Shown here one piece after another: positions 46,839-55,937 of a stretch of DNA of 64,000 bases (positions within the stretch are counted from its first letter, which is position 1; the number at the start of each line of letters is the position of its first letter). Location of the stretch: positions 1-64,000 of the forward strand of contig NZ_JAFFSU010000034.1 in NCBI RefSeq assembly GCF_017948455.1. Reading direction: 5' to 3'. The DNA is from Streptomyces sp. GESEQ-4. GTDB taxonomy: Bacteria; Actinomycetota; Actinomycetes; Streptomycetales; Streptomycetaceae. The notes beneath the pieces were generated by a model, which searched no databases, was not told where the DNA came from, and saw nothing but the letters and a program-made list of their open reading frames with translations. The translations under genes and the position numbers were made by a program.

Positions 46839-46967
46839 TGCACACTACATACTTAGGTGCTGCGGGCCATCCCCCGCCCGCCGCTCCCGGCACTGCACGC
46901 CGCACCCCGGCACTCCGGCCCCCGCAACAGCCCCCGAAGAGGCCACCGACCGGCACCGACCGGTGAC
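46839..46967 (+). CDS. Possible small Pro-rich peptide with a TTA codon, 42 aa
   Basis: The ATG at 46839 has a strong GAAGGGAG site 5 nt upstream. The peptide begins MHTTYLGAAGHPPPAAPG and is Pro/Arg-rich. Its Leu codon (46854-46856) is TTA, a rare bldA-dependent codon in Streptomyces. It lies upstream of a chimeric ATP-grasp-type gene whose product also starts with MHTT. It may be a leader peptide, a real small protein or chance. Confidence 0.3.
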
Positions 46968-47082
46968 TGCGATGCACAGCCGCAGCTCATACCGGCCTTT
47001 GCTCGCCCGGCAGCCGGCTTGCCGCGCCGCGGTGACCGACGGTCATCCAGCCGACTCACCCTGACGTCCGGAGGGCATAACC

Positions 47083-47880
47083 GTGCACACGACAGCACGC
47101 CACCCGGTTCTTCTGATTGGTTCCGGCATGCGCGAGTACCACTTGCACAGTCTCCTGCAGATTGCCGCCGCGCATCCCTTGGTCCTGGTCGACCGCGCCG
47201 TGCCGCCCTGGGCGCGCCCTTATCTGGCAGGAGAGGTCACCGCCAGTTTGTCCGACCCTGGCGAAGTCACCGCAGCGGTCGGGAAGTTCCTCGTCGACCA
47301 CTCCGTCGGCGGGCTCGTCACTTACGAGCCCCGCCATGCCAGGCTCGCCGCCCACCTGGGCCTGCCCGGCAACTCCCCTGCAGCCGTCGCCACATGCCAA
47401 GCCCCGGCCAGAGCTCGGCACGTACTGCGGGAAGCTGACGTCCCCTCCATGCACTCCCCGAACCAACTGGGCAACGCCTTCGAGGACCTAGTGGAGACCG
47501 GCGGCAAGAAGGAGGGCCAGCGGCTGGCCCCCACCAAGGAGTTCACCAAGATCTACACGAACCGCACCAAGGTCAAAGAGGCCAGCTTCGCCACGGTCAA
47601 GCACTTCGACGGGAAACCGGCGCACCCGAAGGTGTACGCGCTGCGCCTGGCCGACGGTGGCGTCCTCGCGCTGTTCCCGAGCGCCTACACCATCGAATAC
47701 CTCCACAAGCGGTTCATGAACGGCGGCAGGATCATCCCGGGCCCGGCGGAGGCCGTCTACAACAGCGAGCAGCGGCCCCTGATCACGGACGAGTATCAGG
47801 GCCAGGCCCTCGCGACACTGACCCCGACGGGCAAGCCAAAGGTGCTCACCCACAGGTACACGATGGTGAACTCCCGATGA
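47083..47880 (+). CDS. Chimeric gene: ATP-grasp N-terminal part fused to an unrelated C-terminal domain
   Basis: The GTG start has GGAGG upstream. Residues 1-125 (PVLLIGSGMREYHLHSLLQI, LVTYEPRHARLAAHLGLPGN) look like the preATP-grasp domain of amino-acid ligases, but no ATP-binding domain follows. From about residue 128 the sequence changes to TKEFTKIYTNRTKVKEASFA then VYALRLADGGVLALFPSAYT, resembling the C-terminus of Streptomyces DUF8094-type lipoproteins. The gene therefore looks like an in-frame deletion fusion near 47465-47520. Activity as a ligase is unlikely. It overlaps the next gene by 4 bp. Confidence 0.55.
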   Translation: MHTTARHPVLLIGSGMREYHLHSLLQIAAAHPLVLVDRAVPPWARPYLAGEVTASLSDPGEVTAAVGKFLVDHSVGGLVTYEPRHARLAAHLGLPGNSPAAVATCQAPARARHVLREADVPSMHSPNQLGNAFEDLVETGGKKEGQRLAPTKEFTKIYTNRTKVKEASFATVKHFDGKPAHPKVYALRLADGGVLALFPSAYTIEYLHKRFMNGGRIIPGPAEAVYNSEQRPLITDEYQGQALATLTPTGKPKVLTHRYTMVNSR

Positions 47881-48266
47881 GACCCGCCCAGACATCCTCG
47901 CCGCGCATCCCGCAATCGCGTCGGCAAACGTTCGCGACCCTCGACGGGTGGGCCCGCAACCGCGACCAGCGCTTCGCACGGTTCCTCACCAAACGGCTGG
48001 CCGAGGCCGAGGCACTCGGCTGCTGCCTCGCCGAACTCAAGGCCCTGGCCGGCGTGCAAGACGTCTTCGCCGAATGGCTCGCCCAACGCGACCTCGCCAC
48101 CGAGGACACCGACGACCTGCACCTTAACCAGGTCAGCACCCTTGGCTGGGCGTTGCGCAGCGTCGCTCACAGTATCTGGGCCGGCCATCCCGAGTGGGAA
48201 CTGTCCTTCCATCCCGCCGCAACCAAACCGCCGATCGACCCGCCGAAGGCCTTGCTCGGCAGGTGA
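47877..48266 (+). CDS. Hypothetical protein, 129 aa
   Basis: No family recognised. The ATG lies in an ATGA overlap with the chimeric gene. The protein is helical (FARFLTKRLAEAEALGCCLA, then ELKALAGVQDVFAEWLAQRD) and lacks signal or membrane segments. It has no clear link to the Tad operon starting further on. Confidence 0.5.
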   Translation: MRPAQTSSPRIPQSRRQTFATLDGWARNRDQRFARFLTKRLAEAEALGCCLAELKALAGVQDVFAEWLAQRDLATEDTDDLHLNQVSTLGWALRSVAHSIWAGHPEWELSFHPAATKPPIDPPKALLGR

Positions 48267-48445
48267 GCGAAGGCATCCAAGTTACTGAGATCAACTCGCC
48301 TAGCGCACTGGGAAGTTGCCTGGCATATGCGTAATCTTCTCGCTACGCAAACGCACCACCGCGGCTTGACCGTGCCGCGGATCCGGGCTGCCGTGCACCG
48401 GTGGCAGCGGCGGCCATGTCATACCGCGCTCCACGGGGAGGCTTC

Positions 48446-49042
48446 ATGAAACGCTGCGCACACCACTCCGCTGTTCACTTCCGAAAGACCGCCACCGCGT
48501 CCCTCGCACTGTGCGCCGCGCTCGCCCTGACCGCGTGCAGCTCATCCGACGGGAAAGACGAGGCGAGCGACGAGTCACCGACGGTCACGCAGTCGCCGAC
48601 AGCTTCTGCCAGCGCTGATCCGGAGGAGACCGCGAAGAAGGAAGCGATCGCAGCGTACGAGGCCTACTGGCAGGAGATGGAAAAGCTCTACGCCGACCGT
48701 ACTGGCAAGAGCGCGCATCTTGATCAGTACGCCGCGTCCGCCGCCTTGAAAAACGCCGAGGCAGACGCTAAGCGCGCTCATGACCGCGGCCGCGTCTACA
48801 CCGGCAGCGTCGCCGTCACCGACCAGAGGGTCACCAAGGTCGACGCCACGGGCAAGATCCCGAACGCGACTGTATCCAGCTGCCTGGACATCTCCAAGTG
48901 GCAGACCGTCGATGCCGCAACCAAGAAGCCGGTGTCCCTCCCGGAGAACCGGCTGACGAAGTACCGAATCGTCAGCACCGTCGAGAAGTATCCGGAAGGG
49001 TGGCGCGTCACCCGCGATGAGCCGCAGGGGAAGTCATGCTGA
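48446..49042 (+). CDS. Putative lipoprotein, 198 aa
   Basis: A signal peptide with lipobox LTAC (LCAALALTACSSSDG, Cys near residue 31) is followed by a Ser/Thr/Asp linker and a domain starting AIAAYEAYWQEMEKLYADRT, typical of small NTF2-like lipoproteins of actinomycetes. GGGGAGG precedes the ATG. The gene overlaps the next by 7 bp and may belong to the Tad transcription unit. The upstream stretch 48267-48445 has no gene and probably holds the promoter. Confidence 0.7.
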   Translation: MKRCAHHSAVHFRKTATASLALCAALALTACSSSDGKDEASDESPTVTQSPTASASADPEETAKKEAIAAYEAYWQEMEKLYADRTGKSAHLDQYAASAALKNAEADAKRAHDRGRVYTGSVAVTDQRVTKVDATGKIPNATVSSCLDISKWQTVDAATKKPVSLPENRLTKYRIVSTVEKYPEGWRVTRDEPQGKSC

Positions 49043-49938
49043 CCCGCCGTATCGCGGTTACTGCGGCGACTGTCTTGGCTGCAGCGCTTGCAGCCCCCGT
49101 CAACGCCTTCGCGGAAGATGACCCCACGGGCGGCGGTATCGAGTGCGGCCTGTACAACTGCGAGGTTGAGGTCGATGTGCCTGGGCAGGCCGGTGGCCAA
49201 GACGGCAGCGAGGGCACGGGCGGAGGCGGATCATCAAGCGGTAATGACGACGGCTCCTACGTGAACCCAGACGGCACGCTCGACAAGGTCTGCACCTACA
49301 AACTGGCAGACCCTCAGCCGCCCGCTGGCAGCCTGGACTGGCAAGGCCACGAACCCGGCGATGGAGCCGTGTACGAGAAGTCCTGCTCTGTGGCCCCCGA
49401 CGGCGAAGAGGACCTCTGGGTGGCTGAGATGGTGTGGCTGGCTGAGCCGCCCGAGCAGGAGGCCGTCGACCCGGCTGTCTTGGCGCAGCGGGCAGTCGAC
49501 TCCATGACACTGCTCGGCCCGGACATCGCAAGCCCGCGCGCGGCCGGGAAGTACACGGTCAGTGTCCCGATGTGGATGTGGGTCAACCAGAGCGCCACGA
49601 CGTATGGGCCCAACTCCGCGTCGGCGTCGGCGGGCGGGGTCACCGTGACCGCGACCGCGAAGGTGTCGAAGATCGTGTGGAAGATGGGCGACGGCGCCAG
49701 CGTGACGTGCAACGGCCCCGGTACGCCCTACCAGCCATCCGAGGGCATGGCCGAGTCGCCGACCTGCGGACACGTGTACTCCAAGACCTCGAGCGGCTCC
49801 CAGGGCGGCAAGTTCCCGGTCACAGCGACCTCAACGTGGACGATCGACTGGCAGGGCGGCGGAGCGGCCGGCCAGCTCACCGAGATCCGGCAAACCAACG
49901 TGCAGGTGGCGATCGGCGAGCTACAGGTCGTCAGGTAA
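49036..49938 (+). CDS. Secreted protein upstream of the Tad operon, 300 aa
   Basis: A signal peptide (MLTRRIAVTAATVLAAALAA) and a short Gly/Ser linker precede a domain with YTVSVPMWMWVNQSATTYGP, VSKIVWKMGDGASVTCNGPG and PVTATSTWTIDWQGGG. It contains several Cys residues that may form disulfides. Similar secreted proteins head Streptomyces Tad-like clusters, but I know no function. It overlaps the lipoprotein gene by 7 bp. Confidence 0.65.
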   Translation: MLTRRIAVTAATVLAAALAAPVNAFAEDDPTGGGIECGLYNCEVEVDVPGQAGGQDGSEGTGGGGSSSGNDDGSYVNPDGTLDKVCTYKLADPQPPAGSLDWQGHEPGDGAVYEKSCSVAPDGEEDLWVAEMVWLAEPPEQEAVDPAVLAQRAVDSMTLLGPDIASPRAAGKYTVSVPMWMWVNQSATTYGPNSASASAGGVTVTATAKVSKIVWKMGDGASVTCNGPGTPYQPSEGMAESPTCGHVYSKTSSGSQGGKFPVTATSTWTIDWQGGGAAGQLTEIRQTNVQVAIGELQVVR

Positions 49939-49958
49939 CGCCGCGGAAGGACGAGACG

Positions 49959-50666
49959 TTGAGCAAGACCCAGGAACGTGTAGAGGCAGTCAGCCCGAAC
50001 GGGGTCCCCCACCAGGGACGTGGCGCCGGGCCCGTCGCTCCCCCACGGGTGTCGGCCCGCCGTCGCCGCCCAGGCGTCATCGCCCTGTCACTGGCCCTGA
50101 TCGCCGCCGGAGGAGCGGGGGTTGCTGTCCTACTGCTGCAGGTCGGCCAGCGCACCGAGGTGGTAACCGTGGTCCGCGACGTCCAAGTCGGGCAGGTCGT
50201 CACGGAAGACGATCTGGGCACGGCCTCGTTGGCCCTGGACCCGGCCGTCAAGGCGGTGCGCGGCACCGACCTGGACTCGGTGGTGGGCAAGCGGGCCGCT
50301 GTGGAACTCAAGCCCGGTTCCCTGCTCGCCCCTGCGCAGGTGACGAAGGACTCGCTGGTAAAGGCTGGTGAGCAGTTGGTGCCGATCGGGCTGAAGCCGG
50401 AGCAGGTGCCGGCCACGGCGCTGGTGCCGGGCCAGAAGGTGGATCTGGTGCACGTCCCGGCCCAGGGCCAGGCGGACACCGGTAAGACGTCCGGCACCCT
50501 GCGGGAGACCATCACAGGGCGGGTCGTGAAGGCATCCAGCGCCGCCCCCGGCACGGGGATCATGGTCGTCGACGTCGCCACCACCGCCCAGGAGGGACCG
50601 ACCGCCGCCGCGTGGGCGGCGGCCGGCACCCTGCGCCTGAACCTCGCGGCCCCGGACGGCAACTGA
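49959..50666 (+). CDS. SAF-domain protein (CpaB/RcpC-like)
   Basis: The TTG start at 49959 has GGAAGGACGAG upstream and begins SKTQERVEAV. One membrane segment (GVIALSLALIAAGGAGVAVL, about 38-58) is followed by a SAF domain (VVTVVRDVQVGQVVTEDDLG and VVGKRAAVELKPGSLLAPAQ) and a pilus-assembly CpaB-like C-terminus. CpaB proteins are outer parts of Tad pilus machines. It is the first core gene of the operon. Confidence 0.75.
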   Translation: MSKTQERVEAVSPNGVPHQGRGAGPVAPPRVSARRRRPGVIALSLALIAAGGAGVAVLLLQVGQRTEVVTVVRDVQVGQVVTEDDLGTASLALDPAVKAVRGTDLDSVVGKRAAVELKPGSLLAPAQVTKDSLVKAGEQLVPIGLKPEQVPATALVPGQKVDLVHVPAQGQADTGKTSGTLRETITGRVVKASSAAPGTGIMVVDVATTAQEGPTAAAWAAAGTLRLNLAAPDGN

Positions 50667-51490
50667 TGGCTGTCATCGCGCTGGCCGGATGCAGCGGCGC
50701 TCCTGGCGTGACCACGAGCGCGCTCGCTCTGCTGCTGTCGTGGCCGCTGGAGCCGGGCCGGAGGATGATCTTGGCCGAGTGTGACCCGGACGGCGGGGCT
50801 GTGCTGCACGGCCTGTTGCAGGGCACTCTCGGTGACCGGTACGGGCTGCGCAACATCTCGGTCGCTGCCCGCAAGGGCGAGTTCAGCGACGCCTTCTGGC
50901 GGCAGCTAATCGACCTGAGCAGCGAGGACGGCAAACAGGTCTCGCCACGCGACCGGCTGCTGCTGCCGGGCATCACCGACCCTGCGCAGGCGGCGAGCCT
51001 GGGCTCGGTGTGGAAGGTGCTGGCGCAGATGTTCCGCGGCATCGACGCCGAAACCGGCCACGACGTCCTGATCGACCTCGGCCGCCGGGGGGCGTACGGG
51101 CCCTCCGGTGTCCTGGCCGAACAGGCCGACGCCGTACTGGTCGTAGTCCGCAACACCCTGCGCTGCCTGCAAGCCGCCCAGGCCCGGGTGAGCGAGCTGG
51201 AGGAGCGCGTCGGCGACGTCGGGCTGATTGTGATCGATGAAGGGCCCTACCCCGCGGGTGAGGTGCAGCGGGTTCTGCAGGTGCCCGTGGTGGCGACCCT
51301 GCCGTATGCGCCGAAGGACGCCCGCGTGCTGTCCGACGGCGCCGAGCAACCACGTCACTTCACCAAGTCGCCGCTGATGAAAGCGGCCCGGACAGCCAGC
51401 AGCGTGCTGGTCCAGCGGGCCGCGATGCGGCGGGCCCGCCTCGACCCGCGCGGCACCTTTGCCACGGGGGAGGTGACCCGTGCGCGGTAG
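50666..51490 (+). CDS. TadZ/CpaE-like MinD/ParA-family ATPase
   Basis: The 274-residue protein starts IALAGCSGAPGVTTSALALL, a deviant Walker A (GAPGVTTSA) lacking the usual Lys-Ser/Thr pair order, and has ILAECDPDGG and DVLIDLGRRG. TadZ proteins place the Tad machine in the cell, and several have degenerate P-loops. The start overlaps the previous stop by one base (TGATG). Confidence 0.72.
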   Translation: MAVIALAGCSGAPGVTTSALALLLSWPLEPGRRMILAECDPDGGAVLHGLLQGTLGDRYGLRNISVAARKGEFSDAFWRQLIDLSSEDGKQVSPRDRLLLPGITDPAQAASLGSVWKVLAQMFRGIDAETGHDVLIDLGRRGAYGPSGVLAEQADAVLVVVRNTLRCLQAAQARVSELEERVGDVGLIVIDEGPYPAGEVQRVLQVPVVATLPYAPKDARVLSDGAEQPRHFTKSPLMKAARTASSVLVQRAAMRRARLDPRGTFATGEVTRAR

Positions 51491-52970
51491 GCCTCTGCAC
51501 GCCGATCCGACCGTGGCTCCGCCCCCCGGCCGCCCCCAGGCGTGGCCGCACCAGGCGAACGGCACACCGGCCGGCGCTGCCTCCAGTACGCAGGGGCTCG
51601 GCGCCGCGGCTCCGCAGGTCAGCGTGGACTACAAGGTCGCCCGGCACATCGCGGCCCAGGTCGCCAAGCAGCGCGAGGAGTGGCTGAAGACCACCCCGGA
51701 CGCGGACCGGGCCAGCGAGGAGCAGCGCTGCCTGGACTGGATCAACGAAGCGGTCGCACTGTGGTCGGACGCCCAGGCCATGACCCCGCACGAGGACGAA
51801 GCCCTGCGGCGCGCTTCCTATGACCTGCTCTTCAGGGCTGGCCGGTTGCAGCCGTATCTGGACGACGAGCGGGTCGAGGACATCATCATCCAGGGCCCGG
51901 ACCAGGTGTGGCTCGACTACGGCGACGGCGAGCGCCGCATGGTCGGCCCCATCGCGGATTCCGAGGAGGAACTGCTGGAGCTGCTGCGGGAGTTGGCCCG
52001 GGGCTCCGGGCACAGCGAGCGCACGATCTCCACGGCGAACCCGACGCTCGCGCTGTCGCTGCAGGACGGCTCCCGCCTGCAGGCGATCACCGGGCTTGGG
52101 CCGATGACCTATGCGGTGATCCGCCGGCACCGGGTCTCCCACGCCGATCTCGACGACCTGGTCCGGCTGGGCACGATCGACCCGATCCTGCGGGAGTTCC
52201 TCGGCGCCTGCGTACGCGCCGAGAAGAACATCATGATCGCGGGGAAGCAGAAGGCCGGGAAGACCACGCTGCTGCGGGCGATGCTCAAGGAGTTCGACCC
52301 GGAGTGCCGCTTCGCCACCGTCCAGACCGAGGACGAACTGTTCGCCCACGCCAACGGCTACCACCGCCAGGTCGTCTCCCTGGTGGGCCGGGAGTCCAAC
52401 GGTGAGAAGGACGTCACCGGCCGCGGCGCCGGCGAAGTCACGCTGCTGGACCTGATGCACCCGGCGCTGCGGATGTCGCTGGAGCGGATCGTGGTCGGCG
52501 AGGTCCGAGGCCCTGAAGTCGTGGCGATGATGCAGGCGTTGACGAACGGGTCGGGCGGCAACCTGTGCACGATCCACGCCCGCCGCCCCGACATCATCTT
52601 CGACCGGATCGCCGAGCTGTACGCGCTCGCGCAGGGCAACCTGTCCGAGCAGCTCGCCTACCGGCAGACCGCCAACGGTCTCGACTTCATCGTGTACGTC
52701 GACATGACGGACGAGACGCAGATCGGCGGCCGCCGCCACCGCTACGTCTCGCACGTCCTGGAGCTCACCGGGATCGGCGAGTCCGGCCGCCCGGCCACGA
52801 ACGAGATCTTCTCCCCCGGCCGGGAGTTCGGAGAACTGCGGGCGGTGCCACGCATGGACCCGGGCTGCATCGACGATCTGCGCCGGGTCGGCTTCGACTC
52901 CACGTCGCTGCAGCACCCGTACGGGGCGTGGGCGGCGCCGCTGCCGTTAAAGGTGGGGGCGGGCCGATGA
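51480..52970 (+). CDS. tadA: TadA/CpaF secretion ATPase
   Basis: The 496-residue protein has the CpaF N-terminal region (LLFRAGRLQPYLDDERVEDI), a Walker A IAGKQKAGKTTLLRAML (about 253-269), an Asp box, a Walker B region LERIVVGEVRGPEVVAMMQA and NLCTIHARRP. It powers assembly of Tad/Flp-type pili. The GTG start overlaps the previous gene by 11 bp. Length and motif order agree with the family. Confidence 0.9.
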   Translation: MRGRPLHADPTVAPPPGRPQAWPHQANGTPAGAASSTQGLGAAAPQVSVDYKVARHIAAQVAKQREEWLKTTPDADRASEEQRCLDWINEAVALWSDAQAMTPHEDEALRRASYDLLFRAGRLQPYLDDERVEDIIIQGPDQVWLDYGDGERRMVGPIADSEEELLELLRELARGSGHSERTISTANPTLALSLQDGSRLQAITGLGPMTYAVIRRHRVSHADLDDLVRLGTIDPILREFLGACVRAEKNIMIAGKQKAGKTTLLRAMLKEFDPECRFATVQTEDELFAHANGYHRQVVSLVGRESNGEKDVTGRGAGEVTLLDLMHPALRMSLERIVVGEVRGPEVVAMMQALTNGSGGNLCTIHARRPDIIFDRIAELYALAQGNLSEQLAYRQTANGLDFIVYVDMTDETQIGGRRHRYVSHVLELTGIGESGRPATNEIFSPGREFGELRAVPRMDPGCIDDLRRVGFDSTSLQHPYGAWAAPLPLKVGAGR

Positions 52971-53914
52971 CGCTGTTGTTGGCACTGATGAGCGGCATGG
53001 CCGTCATGGGCGGGCTGATCGGTGTCGTGGCCGGCGTCGTGGGCACCACGGCGCCGCGCAGGGCGCCGCTGAGGCAGCGGTGGAAGGTCCTGGGCGCGGG
53101 GCAGGAGCAGGCGGAGGACGTCCGGCTGCGGCGGAGGACGCTGGCAGCCGCCGCGGCCGTGGTGTCCGTTGTGGTGTGGCTGGTCTCGGGGAACTTCGTG
53201 GCCGGTGCGATGCTCGGCGCGGCCGTGGTGGGTGTGCCGTGGCTGATCACGCCGGCGCAGATCGTGCAGGAACGCATCGGCCAGCTGGAGGCCCTGAGCG
53301 AGTGGACGCAGCGGCTGGCCGGGCTGCTGCGGCTGGGCATGGGCCTGGAACAGGCGATGATCACCAGCCGGAAGGGGGCACCGGAGGAGCTCGCCGAGCA
53401 GATCGCGGGCCTGTCGGACCGGCTGCGGCTGGGATGGCGGCCCGAGGAGGCGCTGCGGGCCTTCGCGGATGAGCTGGACGACATCACAGCGGACAAGGTG
53501 GCGGCCGCGCTCATCCTGTCCGTCAACGACCGCGGCCCGGGCCTGGCCCAGGCGCTGGAGGATCTCGCCGCGACCGTGCGCGACGAGGTCGCCGGCAAGC
53601 GGAAGGTCGAGGCTGACCGGGCCAAGTCCCGCACCACGGTGCGCTGGATGACCTTCATCACCCTCGGCATCGTCGTCGCCGGGTTCTTCGTGCCGTCCTT
53701 CACCCGCCCGTACAACACGCTGCTCGGGCAGCTGGTGCTGGCGGTCCTGACCGCCGGGTTCGTCGGCACGCTCGCCCTGATGCGGTCGCTGGGCATCTTC
53801 CGCCGGATCGCGCGCTTCCTGGAGGCCGATCCGAGCAGCACGGTGCGCCTGCCCGCGCCCCTGGCCGAGCCGGATGTGGCGGCCGCGCGTGAGCCCGAGG
53901 GAGTGAGCTCGTGA
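52967..53914 (+). CDS. tadB: TadB-like type II secretion F-family membrane protein
   Basis: The 315-residue protein has N-terminal membrane segments (about 4-28, 54-90), a cytoplasmic T2SSF domain (WTQRLAGLLRLGMGLEQAMI, AALILSVNDRGPGLAQALED) and two C-terminal segments (TFITLGIVVAGFFV, LVLAVLTAGFVGTLALM). It forms the inner-membrane platform with TadC. The ATGA overlap ties it to tadA. Confidence 0.82.
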   Translation: MTLLLALMSGMAVMGGLIGVVAGVVGTTAPRRAPLRQRWKVLGAGQEQAEDVRLRRRTLAAAAAVVSVVVWLVSGNFVAGAMLGAAVVGVPWLITPAQIVQERIGQLEALSEWTQRLAGLLRLGMGLEQAMITSRKGAPEELAEQIAGLSDRLRLGWRPEEALRAFADELDDITADKVAAALILSVNDRGPGLAQALEDLAATVRDEVAGKRKVEADRAKSRTTVRWMTFITLGIVVAGFFVPSFTRPYNTLLGQLVLAVLTAGFVGTLALMRSLGIFRRIARFLEADPSSTVRLPAPLAEPDVAAAREPEGVSS

Positions 53915-54795
53915 ACCTGCTACCTGCTGTGGTCACCGGCGGCACCGTAGGTGCCGGCGTCGCGGTGTTGGTGCGTGAACTGCTGCGTCCACAGCCCGCC
54001 TTGGCCCCGGCGCTGCAGCGCAGTTCCCCGGGCCTGCTGACCACGCCCGAGCCCGAGCTGGACCGGGACGAGGTCTGGGGCCAGTGGCTGCTGACCCGCA
54101 TGGGCCGCCTGCCCGGGGTTCGCATCCCCACCAAGAACCTCGCCCTGCTCGGGCAGGGGCCGGGCCAGTTTGTGCTGAAGAAGACCGCGCTCGCCGCACT
54201 GGGTCTGCTGTGTCCGGTGCTGGCCGCCATCCCATGGATCATCGCGGGCATTTCCCTGCCGTTCTACGTGCCTGCCGTCGTCGGGCTCGCCATCGCGGGG
54301 CTGCTGTTCATCACCCCCGATCTGGTCGTGCGGGACCAGGCCAAGCGGGCCCGGGAGGAGTTCGCTCATGCACTGTCCGCCTACCTGGACCTGGTGGCGC
54401 TCAAGCGGGCCGCGGACGCGGGCCCGGCCGAGGCCTTGGAGAAGGCCGCCGCGGTCGGCCGCGGCTGGCCCTTCCTCTACCTGCAGGCAGCGCTGCGGCG
54501 TGCCCGGCTGGAGAAGATCCCGCCGTATCAAGCGCTCGAGGACCTGGCGCACGAGTACGACCTGCCGGTCCTGGAGGACGTCGCCGACATCATGCGCGGT
54601 TCGGCCACCGACGGCGCCGCCGTCTACAAGGCCCTGCGGGCACGGACCGCCGCGCTCAACACCGAACTGCTCGCCGCGCAGGCCGCCGAGGCGAACGCCG
54701 CCAGCGAAAAGATGACCGCCCCCGGCGCCCTGCTCGCCGTGCTGGTCATGCTCCTGATGGCGTTCCCCGCGGTGATCCGCATGCTCACCGTCTGA
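53911..54795 (+). CDS. tadC: TadC-like type II secretion F-family membrane protein
   Basis: The 294-residue protein has two central membrane segments (ALGLLCPVLAAIPWIIAGIS, FYVPAVVGLAIAGLLFITP) and a T2SSF-like helical domain (AYLDLVALKRAADAGPAEAL), ending in a hydrophobic segment (ALLAVLVMLLMAFPAVIRML). The GTG start overlaps tadB by 4 bp. It is the partner platform protein. Confidence 0.8.
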   Translation: MNLLPAVVTGGTVGAGVAVLVRELLRPQPALAPALQRSSPGLLTTPEPELDRDEVWGQWLLTRMGRLPGVRIPTKNLALLGQGPGQFVLKKTALAALGLLCPVLAAIPWIIAGISLPFYVPAVVGLAIAGLLFITPDLVVRDQAKRAREEFAHALSAYLDLVALKRAADAGPAEALEKAAAVGRGWPFLYLQAALRRARLEKIPPYQALEDLAHEYDLPVLEDVADIMRGSATDGAAVYKALRARTAALNTELLAAQAAEANAASEKMTAPGALLAVLVMLLMAFPAVIRMLTV

Positions 54796-54841
54796 CCGAA
54801 CTGATGCAACGCACAGCACGAACTCTGTGGAGGTTCCCCTC

Positions 54842-55057
54842 ATGAAGCACACCGCAGCCCGCAGCTTACGCACCGTCCGCTGGCTGACGTCCCGCCTGAA
54901 AGACGGGCTTGGCGAAGCCAGCCGACGGCCGGACCGGGGCGACATCAGCATCACCACCGTCATCATCTGGGTCGCCGCGGTCGCCGGCGCTGTGGCGATC
55001 GCCGGCACCATCGCCATCGTGATCAACAAGTACAACGTCAGCCTGTCCGGCATCTGA
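54842..55057 (+). CDS. Small pilin-like membrane protein, 71 aa
   Basis: The ATG at 54842 has GGAGG 7 nt upstream; an earlier in-frame GTG would put that site inside the gene. The chain has a basic N-terminus, then RPDRGDISITTVIIWVAAV leading into one hydrophobic helix. Position after TadC fits a Flp-type pilin, but the usual Glu five residues past the cleavage site is not obvious, so it may be an atypical pilin or minor pseudopilin. No prepilin peptidase is seen in the window. Confidence 0.62.
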   Translation: MKHTAARSLRTVRWLTSRLKDGLGEASRRPDRGDISITTVIIWVAAVAGAVAIAGTIAIVINKYNVSLSGI

Positions 55058-55482
55058 TGGTCTCCGGCCGGCTTAAGGACTGGTGGCGCGGGCGACGATG
55101 GCGCGACGACCGCGGGGACGCATCCATCCAGATGGCGATCGTCTTCCCGTTCGTGCTGCTCGCCACCATGGCGGTCATCCAGGCCTCCATGTGGTACTAC
55201 GCGCGGCAGATCGCTCTGACGGCCGCCCGCGAAGGTGCCACCGCGGCCCGCTCCTACCAAGCAACCCCGGCCGACGGTGCGGCCCGGGCCCGCGATGTGC
55301 TGGGCCGCGTGGCGGGTGACAGCCTGCTCAACCCCGGCGTCTCCACCGCCGGGAGCACCGCCGAGCGGGTGCGGATCCAAGTGACTGGGACGGCCCAGTC
55401 GATGATCCCGGGCGTTGCCGGCCTGCAGGTCAGCCAGTCGGCCTCCGGCGCCGTGGAGCGCTGGACGACCCCAGGAGAGTGA
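55057..55482 (+). CDS. TadE-like pseudopilin, 141 aa
   Basis: DDRGDASIQMAIVFPFVLLA starts a single hydrophobic segment, followed by a helix with ALTAAREGATAARSYQATP. This is the TadE pattern. The start overlaps the previous stop (TGATG). It should be an exported pseudopilin associated with the pilus. Confidence 0.78.
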   Translation: MVSGRLKDWWRGRRWRDDRGDASIQMAIVFPFVLLATMAVIQASMWYYARQIALTAAREGATAARSYQATPADGAARARDVLGRVAGDSLLNPGVSTAGSTAERVRIQVTGTAQSMIPGVAGLQVSQSASGAVERWTTPGE

Positions 55483-55937
55483 ACGTCGTGCCAAGGACCC
55501 GGTGGGGGGTGGCCCAAGGGGATGCGGGCAGCGCGGCGATCGAAGCGGCCATCATCTTCCCTGCGCTGATCATGTTCGTGTGTATGGCGATCGCCGGCGG
55601 CCGGCTCGTCACCTCCGGCGCGAAGATCGACGCCGCGGCCGAGGACGCCGCGCGGGAGGCCTCCATTCACCGCACCGTGGGCGCTGCCCAGGACGCCGCT
55701 CACACCGCTGCGACCGAGTCCCTAACTGACCAGGGCATCAAGTGCGCCTCCAGCAGCGTCGCTGTGGACACGGGCGGGCTCAGCGTGCCCGTCGGGCAGG
55801 TGGGGACCGTCACCGTGACCGTGAACTGCACGGTCAATCTGTCCGACCTGCTGCTACCCGGCGTGCCCGGGGCCCGCACCTTGGAGTCCACCGCGACCTC
55901 GGTAGTTGACCAGTACCGGCAACGGGGGAACGAATGA
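55479..55937 (+). CDS. TadE/TadG-like protein, 152 aa
   Basis: GDAGSAAIEAAIIFPALIMF begins the membrane segment, followed by an extracytoplasmic region with two Cys (IKCASSS, VNCTVN). The GTG start lies in a GTGA overlap. It is a second pseudopilin of the operon. Confidence 0.75.
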   Translation: MNVVPRTRWGVAQGDAGSAAIEAAIIFPALIMFVCMAIAGGRLVTSGAKIDAAAEDAAREASIHRTVGAAQDAAHTAATESLTDQGIKCASSSVAVDTGGLSVPVGQVGTVTVTVNCTVNLSDLLLPGVPGARTLESTATSVVDQYRQRGNE

